Shown here one piece after another: positions 31,792 to 39,866 of a stretch of 58,674 bases of DNA. The stretch comes from Nocardiaceae bacterium (GTDB lineage Bacteria; Actinomycetota; Actinomycetes; Mycobacteriales; Mycobacteriaceae): the NCBI GenBank assembly GCA_021372355.1, contig JAJFUQ010000205.1, positions 1 through 58,674 on the forward strand. The letters are read 5' to 3'. The first letter of the stretch is position 1. The number at the start of each line of letters is the position of its first letter. Made by a program: the position numbers and the translations under genes. The notes under the pieces were generated by a model. The model did no database searches. It was not told the DNA's origin and was given only the letters and a program-made list of their open reading frames with translations.

Positions 31792-31995
31792 ATGGCGCAG
31801 GGCACAGTGAAGTGGTTCAACGGCGAAAAAGGCTTCGGGTTCATCACCCCAGACGACGGCGGGCAGGACCTCTTCGTCCACTTCTCCGCAATCGCCAGCA
31901 GTGGATACAAGTCATTAGATGAGGGCCAACGGGTCAGCTTTGAGGTCGGGCAGGGCCAGAAGGGCCCACAAGCCCAAAATGTGACGCCGATCTAG
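31792..31995 (+). CDS. cspA: cold-shock protein, CspA family
   Basis: 67 residues. The RNA-binding motifs are intact: [15 protein letters not shown] (RNP1) and DLFVHFSAI (RNP2), ending in [11 protein letters not shown]. It is a single-stranded nucleic-acid chaperone of the cytosol. The ATG has AAGGGAG upstream. A strong rho-independent terminator follows 33 bases after the stop, so it is monocistronic. Confidence 0.96.
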   Translation: MAQGTVKWFNGEKGFGFITPDDGGQDLFVHFSAIASSGYKSLDEGQRVSFEVGQGQKGPQAQNVTPI

Positions 31996-32027
31996 AACGC
32001 TTGGTTCCGACTCAGACGTCGAACCTG

Positions 32028-32069
32028 AAAAAACCGTCCGTGCCTGTTCCCAGGTCCGGGCGGTTTTTG
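32028..32069 (+). terminator. rho-independent terminator after cspA
   Basis: AAAAACCGTCCG (left) pairs with CGGGCGGTTTTT (right) with one G-T wobble, ending in a T-run. It lies immediately downstream of cspA. Confidence 0.9.
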
Positions 32070-32160
32070 TATGAACACGCGTGAATGCGTATCCCGACCT
32101 TGAGCCCGAGATCACCCGTCGCACCTTCGCGACGCCGGGATCGTGCCTCTTGATTCGTCG

Positions 32161-32200
32161 CATCGCAACCCGCGCTGATTTCGCAACGCGGGTTGCGATG
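32161..32200. terminator. perfect 14-bp hairpin at the 3' end of dnaB
   Basis: CATCGCAACCCGCG (32161-32174) and CGCGGGTTGCGATG (32187-32200) form a perfect stem with a 12-base loop, 19 bases past the dnaB stop on the minus strand. No T-run follows on either strand. A factor-assisted or non-canonical terminator is likely. Confidence 0.65.
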
Positions 32201-32219
32201 CTTCCTGCCTACCGCGTGA

Positions 32220-34862
32220 CTAACCCCGAGCCATGTCGACGAAACGCGAGAGGTGGAGCTGGTGGGCGACCGTGATGGTCGCGGTCGGGCCGGCACGGTG
32301 CTTGCCCAGGATGATGTCGGCTTCGCCGGCGCGCGGGTCGTCCCGTTCGGTCGCGTCCGGGCGGTGCAGCAGGATGACCATGTCGGCGTCCTGCTCGAGC
32401 GAACCGGACTCACGAAGGTCAGAGACCTGGGGCTTCTTGTCGTTGCGCTTCTCCGAGTCACGGTTCAGCTGCGAGATCGCGATGACCGGAACCTCGAGCT
32501 CCTTTGCGAGCAGCTTGAGGCTTCGCGAGAACTCCGAGACTTCCTGCTGACGCGATTCGACCTTCTTGCCGGACGTCATCAGCTGGAGGTAGTCGACGAC
32601 GATCAGCTTCAGGTCGTGTTTCTGCTTCAGACGACGCGCCTTCGCGCGAATCTCCATCATCGTCATGTTCGGAGAGTCGTCGACGAACAGCGGCGCCTCG
32701 GAGATCTCGCTCATTCGGCGAGCCAAACGGGTCCAGTCGTCGTCGCTCATCCGCCCGGCACGCATGTCACCGAGCTTGACCTTCGCCTCCGCCGAAAGCA
32801 GACGCATCACGACCTCGGTGCGACCCATTTCGAGCGAGAAGAGGACCGAGGCCATCTTGTGCTTGATCGAGCAGGAACGCATGAAATCCATGCCGAGTGT
32901 GGAGTTGTGCGTCGGGATCATCGATCGGCCAGCCAGGTACATGTGGTCGTCGTTTGCGACCTCGACGCAGCGGACCGGAACACTTGCGATTGGACGTACT
33001 TCGGTGATGAACCGAGAGCATGTCCTCGCGGTGGACACCTTCGCACGACGCTCTTTGTGCAGCAACGCCTTACGCGGCAATCCGAATACTTCGTCGTCGG
33101 TTGAGAACGTCAGGGTGATCGCGATCGACGATTCTGCCGTGCGGCCCTTCACCGGCTTCTCGGAAGTCTGGCACCGGTAGCCGAGGCTGACGATCAGTTC
33201 CTCAACATCGGAGACGAGCGCCCGGTTTGTGCCTGCGAACTGAACTGAGCCACCCGCGGTGACGGTCCCATCGGTGTCCAAGAGACCGGCCAGCAACGCA
33301 CGGCGCTGAGCTACGGAACTTCGCAGGTACTGCTGTGGAATGTGCTTGTCGCCAAGAACGCCGAGGGTGCGCAGACGCGCCTGCACCGACCCGTAGGCGT
33401 TGCGACAGGTCTGGCACAGGCGCTTGCCAATCGAGTGACCGCCACACATCGGGCACGTCGGGGCAGGGACTGGCGCGCTGACGAAGCGCGACTTGCCGCC
33501 GCACGTGCGGCCGCAAGTCTTCACTTCACTCGTGAACGGCACGAATGAAACCCCGCAGACGACGCACGCACGCTCTTCGATCGGCTCGTCTTCCGGCAGC
33601 TGAATCGCAAAGCGAAGGGCAGCACTGAGCGCGTGGACTCGAAGGCCCTCAGCCTCGATTCGCATGAGGATCTCGGGGTCTTCGCTCGTGATCGTGGCGG
33701 CTTTGCTCGTACCGTCCCCAAGCCATGCACCGAGTGTGTATGGGGGTACCAAGAGATCCTGCTCAGGAAGGTCAAGGGGCTTCGTGTTCACGACTGAGTG
33801 GTTCAGTCGCGCGTCCTTTGTAGCGCAACGAACCGTCGTGGCGATGTCCTCGGTGGTCCGAACCTCGGCGAACGTGCGCTGATTGCGCGTCCGGTTGTAG
33901 CCAACGGCAGCAGCCTGCGCGGACTTCCGCGACGCCCGTGTCTCCGTGAGCCACTGGTGCTCAGCATCCGCCACCATCACCGAGCCGTCGGAGAAATGAA
34001 CCTCGAAGCACGGCCGGTTCTCCATGACCTCGGTCGCGCCGACAACACGCACGGGCTTTCCGTCTGCGCCAATCAGCTCGTCCCCGACCTGAACCTCACC
34101 CATGGTGGTCCAGCCACGAGGGGTTGCGAGCGGGGTGTCGAGCGCGAGTGCCTTTCCAACACCAGGCCGCGCCGCGATGATGATCATCTGCCCCGGGTGA
34201 AGACCATTGGTGACCTCGTCGAACTCCGTGAACCCGGTCGGGATACCGCGCGAGACACCGCCGCGCGAGGCGATGGAGTCGATCTCGTCCATGGTCGGCT
34301 GAAGCAGCTCTTCGAGGGCGACGAAGTCCTCGGTACTCCGACGCTCAGACACGTCATAGATTTCCGCCGATGCGCGGTCCACGACGTCCGCGACGTCTTG
34401 GCCGTCCGCGCCCGCGTAGCCGTACTGGACGATGCGGGTGCCGGCCTCGACGAGCTTCCGGAGGATCGCTTTGTCCGCGACGATCTTCGCGTAGAAGCCC
34501 GCATTGGCGGCGGTCGGAACGGTCTGGGTGAGCGTGAGGAGGTAGGGCGCACCGCCGATCCGGCGGAGCTCGCCTCGACGGTCGAGTTCGGCGGCCACGG
34601 TGATGGGGTCGGCGGGCTCACCACGGCCGTAGAGGTCCAGGATCGAGTCGTAGATCGACGAATGGGCCGGGCGGTAGAAGTCCTGCGACCGGATCTGCTC
34701 GATGACGTCAGCGATCGCGTCCTTGCTGAGCAGCATGCCGCCCAGGACGGACTGCTCCGCGGCGAGGTCCTGCGGGGGCTGTCGACCGAAATCCTCGCTG
34801 GCTGGCGGCTCCTCCGGGTTTCGCTCGAAGCGTCCGCGCCCGCGCTCGTCGACAACCGACAT
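32220..34862 (-). CDS. dnaB: replicative DNA helicase DnaB, intein-containing precursor
   Basis: 880-residue precursor from the ATG at 34862 (GAGGAC upstream; another start nine codons earlier is less likely). The extein is about 464 residues, normal for DnaB. Its N-terminal domain is DLAAEQSVLGGMLLSKDAIA onward; the RecA-like domain has PGVGK|ST Walker A split by the intein, IVVDYLQLM Walker B and a late DLRESGSLEQDADMV segment. DnaB unwinds the fork as a hexamer with DnaG and the loader. An intein occupies residues 238-653. The gene lies next to rpsF-ssb-rpsR-rplI as in mycobacteria, and putative DnaA boxes lie upstream. Confidence 0.96.
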   Translation of the reverse strand: MSVVDERGRGRFERNPEEPPASEDFGRQPPQDLAAEQSVLGGMLLSKDAIADVIEQIRSQDFYRPAHSSIYDSILDLYGRGEPADPITVAAELDRRGELRRIGGAPYLLTLTQTVPTAANAGFYAKIVADKAILRKLVEAGTRIVQYGYAGADGQDVADVVDRASAEIYDVSERRSTEDFVALEELLQPTMDEIDSIASRGGVSRGIPTGFTEFDEVTNGLHPGQMIIIAARPGVGKALALDTPLATPRGWTTMGEVQVGDELIGADGKPVRVVGATEVMENRPCFEVHFSDGSVMVADAEHQWLTETRASRKSAQAAAVGYNRTRNQRTFAEVRTTEDIATTVRCATKDARLNHSVVNTKPLDLPEQDLLVPPYTLGAWLGDGTSKAATITSEDPEILMRIEAEGLRVHALSAALRFAIQLPEDEPIEERACVVCGVSFVPFTSEVKTCGRTCGGKSRFVSAPVPAPTCPMCGGHSIGKRLCQTCRNAYGSVQARLRTLGVLGDKHIPQQYLRSSVAQRRALLAGLLDTDGTVTAGGSVQFAGTNRALVSDVEELIVSLGYRCQTSEKPVKGRTAESSIAITLTFSTDDEVFGLPRKALLHKERRAKVSTARTCSRFITEVRPIASVPVRCVEVANDDHMYLAGRSMIPTHNSTLGMDFMRSCSIKHKMASVLFSLEMGRTEVVMRLLSAEAKVKLGDMRAGRMSDDDWTRLARRMSEISEAPLFVDDSPNMTMMEIRAKARRLKQKHDLKLIVVDYLQLMTSGKKVESRQQEVSEFSRSLKLLAKELEVPVIAISQLNRDSEKRNDKKPQVSDLRESGSLEQDADMVILLHRPDATERDDPRAGEADIILGKHRAGPTATITVAHQLHLSRFVDMARG
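32904..34151 (-). mobile_element. class 3-type intein with LAGLIDADG endonuclease in dnaB
   Basis: 416 residues inserted after Lys in the DnaB Walker A loop (PGVGK / STLGMDF). It starts with Ala, not Cys or Ser, and ends MIPTHN before the +1 Ser. The class 3 triplet is present: Trp67 in EHQW, Cys395 in VRCVEVANDD and Thr414 in PTHN. Two LAGLIDADG motifs, TLGAWLGDG (about 139-147) and LLAGLLDTDG (about 286-295), keep their acidic residues, so the homing endonuclease may be active. An insert of about 55 residues with four Cys pairs (196/199, 213/217, 233/236, 246/249) looks like a double zinc ribbon. Confidence 0.9.
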
Positions 34863-35014
34863 ATACCGACCGTCCTCTCGCCTCAACAACCAAAGTGCCC
34901 GCTTCGGGACCTACTCGTTGTACCGCCGACCACTGACAAGTTGGCCTTCGATAACCGAGTCAGAACCGTGACCGGACGAACTTATGAGCTACGAGAATTA
35001 GTGCCAAATCGGAC

Positions 35015-35090
35015 TGTGCATAACGTTGGGGATTGCCTGTGGACGCCGCGCGAACACTTTGTGCACCTGTTGGGGATAACCTGAGGATAA
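35015..35090. promoter_or_regulatory. cluster of DnaA-box-like nonamers upstream of dnaB
   Basis: TGTGCATAA (35015-35023) reads TTATGCACA on the minus strand, an exact TTATNCACA match. TGGGGATAA (35071-35079) and TGAGGATAA (35082-35090) are one mismatch from TGTGGATAA. TGTGGACGC (35038-35046) and TTGTGCACC (35059-35067) are weaker. This could mean DnaA control of dnaB; chromosomal oriC would be expected near dnaA and dnaN instead. Confidence 0.45.
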
Positions 35091-35250
35091 CTGTTCATGA
35101 AGCGCTCGTTCTCGCAGGTAGAACGGCCGTTCCGAGTTCAAACACATGTGGATTCTTTTTCTTCGGCGTGTCCCGAAAGCCGCGGCGTCCGGGCGTGTTG
35201 TGTGATCTGGACCACCTAGCACAGGCCCTCCGCGAGCCGCAATCGAAACG

Positions 35251-35289
35251 AAATCAGGCCCAGTGGAATGTTTCCACTGGGCCTGATTT
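35251..35289. terminator. strong 18-bp hairpin terminator downstream of rplI
   Basis: An 18-base left arm (35251-35268, beginning AAATCAGGCCC) and its exact complement (35272-35289) flank a three-base loop. It is flanked by A- and T-rich bases and lies 14 bases after the natural rplI stop at 35304. It should end the rpsF-ssb-rpsR-rplI transcript. Confidence 0.92.
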
Positions 35290-35303
35290 TGAACGATGAA
35301 TCG

Positions 35304-35405
35304 TTATGCCGAAACGACCTGCAGGTCGAAGCTGACAGCCACGTCCGGGTGGAGTGCAACGCCCACCTTGTGCTTGCCAGTCGACTTGATGTGCGCCTTC
35401 GGCAG
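35304..35405 (-). other. untranslated continuation of rplI after the in-frame TAG
   Basis: Reading on from the TAG at 35406-35408 gives 33 sense codons (LPKAHIKSTGKH, then KVGVALHPDVAVSFDLQVV) ending in TAA at 35304-35306. This is recognisable L9 C-terminal sequence, so the natural gene would be 35304-35756 with 150 residues. Confidence 0.9.
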
Positions 35406-35756
35406 CTAGATCGCGCGCTTGTCGACGACTGGTCCGCCTGCCGCCTTGATGGCAGCAGCGACGTCAGCCTGCGACACCGAACCGAAGAGCTTGCCGCCGC
35501 CAGCGGACTTGACCGAGATCGAGATGGTCTCGATGCCCTCGATCGCAGCCTTCAGCTCCTTGGCGTGGTCGAGGTCGCGAACGCGACGCGCTTCCTGAGC
35601 GCGACGGATGCCCTCGACCTGCTTCTCCGCACCACGGCTCGCGAGGATCGCGAGACCACGGGGCAGCAGGTAGTTACGGCCGTAGCCGTCCTTGACCTCA
35701 ACGGTGTCGCCAGGCGCACCGAGATTGTCAACATCAGCGGTAAGGATGAGCTTCAT
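35406..35756 (-). CDS. rplI: 50S ribosomal protein L9, truncated by an in-frame amber codon
   Basis: The open frame encodes 116 residues, while L9 is normally about 150. The N-terminal rRNA-binding domain ([20 protein letters not shown], then [17 protein letters not shown]) and central helix are intact. Translation would stop at TAG (35406-35408) right after [10 protein letters not shown], where related proteins read on into LPK-x-HIK. Codons after the TAG keep the family sequence, so this is one base change (for example GAG to TAG) or a sequencing error. A truncated L9 lacking its C-terminal lobe may still bind the ribosome. Last gene of the rpsF-ssb-rpsR-rplI operon. Confidence 0.92.
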   Translation of the reverse strand: MKLILTADVDNLGAPGDTVEVKDGYGRNYLLPRGLAILASRGAEKQVEGIRRAQEARRVRDLDHAKELKAAIEGIETISISVKSAGGGKLFGSVSQADVAAAIKAAGGPVVDKRAI

Positions 35757-35770
35757 GTGTCCAACCCTCC

Positions 35771-36025
35771 TTAGCGTGCGGTCGAGACGTAAGGGAGCAG
35801 AGCGACCTCACGCGAGTTCTTGACCGCGATCGCGATGTCACGCTGGTGCTGGACGCAGTTGCCAGTCACACGACGTGCACGGATCTTGCCCCGGTCGCTG
35901 ATGAACTTACGAAGGAGCGCAGTGTCCTTGTAGTCGATCGGGTGCTTGTTACCGGTCTTCTTTTCCTTGCAGAAGGCGCAAGCCTTCTTCTTCACGACCT
36001 TTTCGCGCGCGGGCGCTTTAGGCAT
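35771..36025 (-). CDS. rpsR: 30S ribosomal protein S18
   Basis: 84 residues. Typical S18: [12 protein letters not shown] near the N-terminus, then [19 protein letters not shown] and [20 protein letters not shown]. The CxxC plus a later Cys marks the cysteine-containing (zinc-dependent) form; mycobacteria also carry a cysteine-free paralogue elsewhere. It pairs with S6 on the 30S platform. It lies between ssb and rplI in the conserved operon. Confidence 0.97.
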   Translation of the reverse strand: MPKAPAREKVVKKKACAFCKEKKTGNKHPIDYKDTALLRKFISDRGKIRARRVTGNCVQHQRDIAIAVKNSREVALLPYVSTAR

Positions 36026-36065
36026 GGTGAGTCTCCATCTGGGATTGTCTGAACGCTCTCAGCGA

Positions 36066-36575
36066 TCAGAAGGGGGGTTCATCGTCTGGTTGCGAGCCGT
36101 ACGACGCCGCCGGGGCGCTGCCCCATGGGTCGTCAGCTGGGCCTTGGTTTCCACGGCTTCCGCCTCCACCGGAGTTGGAGCCGTAGCCTCCACCGCCACC
36201 ACCGCCACCGCGGCCGGCCTTGTTGACCTTGGCCGTGGCGTACTTCAGCGAGGGGCCGACCTCATCGACTTCGAGCTCCACGACAGTTCGCTTCTCGCCT
36301 TCGCGAGTCTCGTACGACCGCTGCTTGAGGCGACCGGTCACAATGACGCGGCTACCGCGGGTCAAGCTCTCGGCCACGTTCTCCGCGGCCTCGCGCCAGA
36401 TGTTGCAGCGCATGAACAGCGCCTCGCCGTCCTTCCATTCATTGGAATTACGGTCGAAGGTCCGCGGAGTTGCGGCCACGGTGAAGTTGGCCACCGCAGC
36501 TCCCGCGGGGGTGAAGCGCAGTTCAGGATCGGCAGTCAGATTGCCGATGATCGTGATTGTCGTTTCGCCAGCCAT
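36066..36575 (-). CDS. ssb: single-stranded DNA-binding protein
   Basis: 169 residues. The OB-fold domain is residues 1-115 ([20 protein letters not shown], then [20 protein letters not shown] and [18 protein letters not shown]). A Gly-rich linker of about 40 residues ends in the acidic tip DDEPPF, which recruits replication and repair partners. It binds ssDNA as a tetramer. It lies between rpsF and rpsR as in other bacteria; the ribosomal and replication genes share one transcript. Confidence 0.97.
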   Translation of the reverse strand: MAGETTITIIGNLTADPELRFTPAGAAVANFTVAATPRTFDRNSNEWKDGEALFMRCNIWREAAENVAESLTRGSRVIVTGRLKQRSYETREGEKRTVVELEVDEVGPSLKYATAKVNKAGRGGGGGGGGYGSNSGGGGSRGNQGPADDPWGSAPAASYGSQPDDEPPF

Positions 36576-36664
36576 GTAGGTATCTCCTCGCTTTAAGCCA
36601 GTGACGCGGAGGGTGTGGAGTCCGTCCCTGCGAACCTACGCTGCAGGTCCGACAGGTCCAAGGC

Positions 36665-36952
36665 TCACTTGTCGCGCCGGAGCACCTTTGTGCGAAGAAC
36701 GCTCTCGTTCAGGTTCAACTGACGGTCGAGCTCCTTCACAGAGTCCGGGTTCGCACTGAGCTCGAGGACGGCATAGATGCCCTCCGCGTTCTTCGCGATT
36801 TCGTAGGCAAGACGACGCCTACCCCAGATGTCGACCTTGTCGACCTTGCCACCATCCTGACGGATCACGTTGAGGAACGTGTCCAGGGACGGAGCCACGG
36901 TACGCTCGTCGAGCTTCGGGTCGAGAATGACCATCATTTCGTAAGGACGCAC
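36665..36952 (-). CDS. rpsF: 30S ribosomal protein S6
   Basis: 95 residues from a GTG. The sequence is canonical: [20 protein letters not shown], then [20 protein letters not shown] and [15 protein letters not shown]. The AGGAGG ribosome site is 12 bases upstream, a little farther than usual. First gene of the rpsF-ssb-rpsR-rplI operon. Its leader holds a perfect 7-bp stem-loop (36983-37001), which may relate to the S6:S18 autoregulatory leaders known in many bacteria. Confidence 0.97.
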   Translation of the reverse strand: MRPYEMMVILDPKLDERTVAPSLDTFLNVIRQDGGKVDKVDIWGRRRLAYEIAKNAEGIYAVLELSANPDSVKELDRQLNLNESVLRTKVLRRDK

Positions 36953-36982
36953 GGGACTACATCACCTCCTCTGGTCTAATCG

Positions 36983-37001
36983 GCCACGGACTTCCCGTGG
37001 C
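36983..37001 (-). other. stem-loop in the rpsF leader
   Basis: On the minus strand GCCACGG and CCGTGGC form a perfect 7-bp stem around GAAGT, upstream of the rpsF ribosome site. It is a candidate S6:S18 leader structure, but the characteristic CACCG bulge was not clearly seen. Confidence 0.4.
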
Positions 37002-37082
37002 AGGAGAGTCGCCTGCGTCGGCAACCTGACCAGGCTACCGGACATCAAGCCTGCAGCCCTAATTGGCCCTAGGGTGGACCCC

Positions 37083-38459
37083 ATGCGCACTGAACTGCAC
37101 AGCAAACGCCTTGCAGCAGTCGTTCTCCTCATGTGCGCGCTGACCCTTTTCGTCGGCTATTTGAACAAGGCCAGGTGTGCCGAGGGCACCGTCCAGGCCG
37201 ACGGCCGGACCCTGATTTTCGACGAGATCAAGGACAAAGACGTCTGCTACTCGGACATCCAGCTCCTGTGGCTCGGACGCGATATCAACCACCACGTCTT
37301 CCCCTATCTCTCTGGCAGCACCACGCCGGACGGGGCGATGGTCGGCGGCAGCGTCGAATACCCGGTCTTGTCCGGAGTCCTCATGTGGATGGGTGCCTAC
37401 TACGCCACCACTGACGGCGAGTTCCTCATGTACTCCGCCCTGCTCATGGCTCCGTTTGCGCTGCTCACAGCCTGGCTGCTGGGCCGATTGTCCGGACGTG
37501 CCGCGTTCTGGTGGGCAATCGGGCCACCACTGGTTCTGTACGCCTTCCACAACTGGGAACTGCCCGTCGTCCTGACGTCTGTGGCGGCGATCTATCTGGT
37601 CATGGCGACGAACTTCTCATTGCGGACCCGAGGAGTGCTCGGCGCCGTCACGCTCGCACTGGGCTTCTGCCTCAAGATCTACCCCGGCGCCTTCGTGCTG
37701 CCGCTGATGATCTACGTCCTGACCGGCGGCCGAGACGGGAAGGAACTCGACCGCCGCGCGTACCGCGGATTCGACATCGTCGGTGCCGCACAGGCCGGGT
37801 TCGCTGCGGCCGCCACGGTTGTCGCGGTCAATCTCCCGTTCATCCTCGGCAATTACGAGGGTTGGGCGGCGTCCTTCATCTTCCAGCGCAATCGCACCGC
37901 GGACATCACCACGAACTCGATCTGGTACTGGGGCTACCACGCGATCTACGACGCCGCTGCAACCGATGACAAGGCCTACCAAGACCTCGTCAGCACGCTG
38001 TCGCCGCTGCTCATCCTCGCGTCGTTCGCACTCGCCGCGGGCTGGGGCTTCCGCCGATACCTCCAGAACGGGACGTTCAACTGGATCGGGGTCAGCGGCG
38101 CGATGTTGTGCAGCTTCATGCTGCTCCACAAGGTCTACTCACCGCAGTACGCGCTGTGGCTCATGCCGTTCCTCGTGCTGATCGCCGTGCCGTGGCCCAT
38201 CGTGGTCGCGTACATCGCCGCGAACGCGTGCGTCGGTATCGGCATCTTCCGCTACTTCTACGCGTTGTCGCACGGCATCAATCCACTGACCGAGGAACGC
38301 ATCGTGCAGGTCGGCGTGTGGAGCCAGTCGCTGCTGCTCGTCTACTTCTTCGTGGCTTTCCTGTGGGCGAAGTCCCGGATATCCGTGGCGCCGTCGAGCA
38401 CGCCGCCCACCGGGTCATCCACGCCGGACCCGCGCACCAAGTCCTCGCTCGGCCGGTAG
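37083..38459 (+). CDS. GT87-like polytopic membrane glycosyltransferase
   Basis: 458 residues with about ten helices. The periplasmic loop after helix 1 has NKARCAEGT, then DVCYSDIQLLWLGRDIN and VEYPVLSGVLMW, the DUF2029/GT87 pattern of polyprenyl-phosphate-mannose-dependent transferases of actinobacterial envelopes. KVYSPQYALWLMPF near the end is also typical. The donor and acceptor are unknown. Its 3' end overlaps the convergent paralogue at 38342 by 118 bases. In M. tuberculosis I recall a single GT87 gene here (Rv0051), so this would be an extra copy. Confidence 0.82.
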   Translation: MRTELHSKRLAAVVLLMCALTLFVGYLNKARCAEGTVQADGRTLIFDEIKDKDVCYSDIQLLWLGRDINHHVFPYLSGSTTPDGAMVGGSVEYPVLSGVLMWMGAYYATTDGEFLMYSALLMAPFALLTAWLLGRLSGRAAFWWAIGPPLVLYAFHNWELPVVLTSVAAIYLVMATNFSLRTRGVLGAVTLALGFCLKIYPGAFVLPLMIYVLTGGRDGKELDRRAYRGFDIVGAAQAGFAAAATVVAVNLPFILGNYEGWAASFIFQRNRTADITTNSIWYWGYHAIYDAAATDDKAYQDLVSTLSPLLILASFALAAGWGFRRYLQNGTFNWIGVSGAMLCSFMLLHKVYSPQYALWLMPFLVLIAVPWPIVVAYIAANACVGIGIFRYFYALSHGINPLTEERIVQVGVWSQSLLLVYFFVAFLWAKSRISVAPSSTPPTGSSTPDPRTKSSLGR

Positions 38460-39856
38460 ATCTGCCGAACGATCAACACGCAGAGGGCCACGACGGCCAG
38501 GTCGCGAATGATGACCGTGCCGGTGAACCTCTGCTCGGGCAGTCCCTTGTGGTCAGTACCCAGGTAGTAGTACATCCGCGGCGCCCACACGAACGCGTCG
38601 ATCGCCATCCAGGCGAGCAGGATCCGCCGATGCGGCAGCGCGAGCACCGCCAGCGGAACCAGCCACAGCGAGTACTGCGGGCTCCACACCTTGTTGGTCA
38701 GCAGGAAGCCGGCGACGATGAGGAAACACAGCTGGGCGACCCGTGGTCGACGCGGTGCCGCCACGGCCAGGTACGCGACGCCGATACACACCAGCGCGAA
38801 CAATCCGAATGACACGAGATTCAGCATCACCGGCGCCTCGCGCGTAGCCAGCGGTCCGTCGAAGCCCGGCCAGCGGGTGAACGACGTGATGACGTTGTAG
38901 ATCGAATCCGGGTCCTGGTGACGAGAACCGTTGAGACGGAAGAACTCCCACCAACCGTTCGGGTAGAGCAGCGCGATCGGCAGATTGACCGCCACCCACG
39001 TCCCGACGGCCGCAGCCGCGGTGTTCACCCACGTGCGTACATGTCCCGTACGCAGACACAACGCCAGGAGCGGCAGCAGGAAGAACAGCGGATAGAGCTT
39101 CGCCGCCCCGCCGATACCGAGGAGGACACCGGCAAGCATGGGCCGCTTTCGCGCCCACGCCAGCAGACCCGCGGCCGCGAACGCCGTCGCCAACGCATCG
39201 AAATTGGTGAACACATGGACGACGACCAGCGGTGAACACGCGGCGAGCGCCGCGTCCCACACCCGTCGGCCGGCCAGCATCGTGGTCGCCCACATCGTCA
39301 CCAACCACGCCAGCGCGAGCCCGACCGCGACGACGTTGAAGTAGATGACCACCTGCAACGCCTGCGGAAGCCAGTTGGAGGCGTCCCACGCCTTGGCAAT
39401 CCGCATCGAGAGGTACTGGTAGAGGCCCGTGACAACGGGATACTCCATGTACCGCATGTGCTGGGAGCCGTCGGAGTCGACTTCCGACCACGACGCCTTG
39501 TACGGGAACTCACCGAGATTGAGTCGCTCGGCACCGTAAAGCGGAATCGTGTCCGAGTAACACATCGCGACGTACTGCCGGCTGCCACCCCAGTCGAGGT
39601 TCAGCGCGCCGTACGGACCGTTGTCGATCTGCTGGATGCACGCTGCCTTGCCGAACCAGCCGAACGAAAGGAACACGATCGACAGAACCAGGATCACGCG
39701 CAGGGGCGTGAAGTACCTGGCTCTGCCGATCACTGCATGGTCACCAACCGGGCCACCGACGAGCGCCGACCACGAAGACGCCAGTGCGTCGTTGCGGCTC
39801 GGCAGATCTCGATCCGCTTCCCGGCGATCGGCGCTCAGTTCGGCAGGTGCAGTCAC
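38342..39856 (-). CDS. GT87-like polytopic membrane glycosyltransferase (Rv0051-like)
   Basis: About 504 residues from a GTG at 39856, ten bases after the ponA stop; the frame is open further upstream, so the start is not certain. It shares the GT87 pattern with the convergent neighbour: FGKAACIQQIDNG, then YVAMCYSDTIPLYGAERLNL, MEYPVVTGLYQYLS and NKVWSPQYSLWLVPL. Position and orientation next to ponA match M. tuberculosis Rv0051. It probably transfers a sugar from a polyprenyl donor to an envelope glycan. Confidence 0.85.
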   Translation of the reverse strand: MTAPAELSADRREADRDLPSRNDALASSWSALVGGPVGDHAVIGRARYFTPLRVILVLSIVFLSFGWFGKAACIQQIDNGPYGALNLDWGGSRQYVAMCYSDTIPLYGAERLNLGEFPYKASWSEVDSDGSQHMRYMEYPVVTGLYQYLSMRIAKAWDASNWLPQALQVVIYFNVVAVGLALAWLVTMWATTMLAGRRVWDAALAACSPLVVVHVFTNFDALATAFAAAGLLAWARKRPMLAGVLLGIGGAAKLYPLFFLLPLLALCLRTGHVRTWVNTAAAAVGTWVAVNLPIALLYPNGWWEFFRLNGSRHQDPDSIYNVITSFTRWPGFDGPLATREAPVMLNLVSFGLFALVCIGVAYLAVAAPRRPRVAQLCFLIVAGFLLTNKVWSPQYSLWLVPLAVLALPHRRILLAWMAIDAFVWAPRMYYYLGTDHKGLPEQRFTGTVIIRDLAVVALCVLIVRQIYRPSEDLVRGSGVDDPVGGVLDGATDIRDFAHRKATKK

Positions 39857-39866
39857 CCGCGCCACG

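Larger units (their letters stand above)
34863..35303. other. intergenic region between dnaB and rplI
   Basis: 441 bases with no gene. It contains the dnaB promoter region, a cluster of DnaA-box-like nonamers (35015-35090) and the strong terminator of the ribosomal protein operon (35251-35289). Confidence 0.7.

Noticed and set aside
35015..35090. Chromosomal replication origin
   Set aside because: The boxes are few and imperfect, and neither dnaA nor dnaN is in the window. Kept only as a DnaA-box-like cluster.
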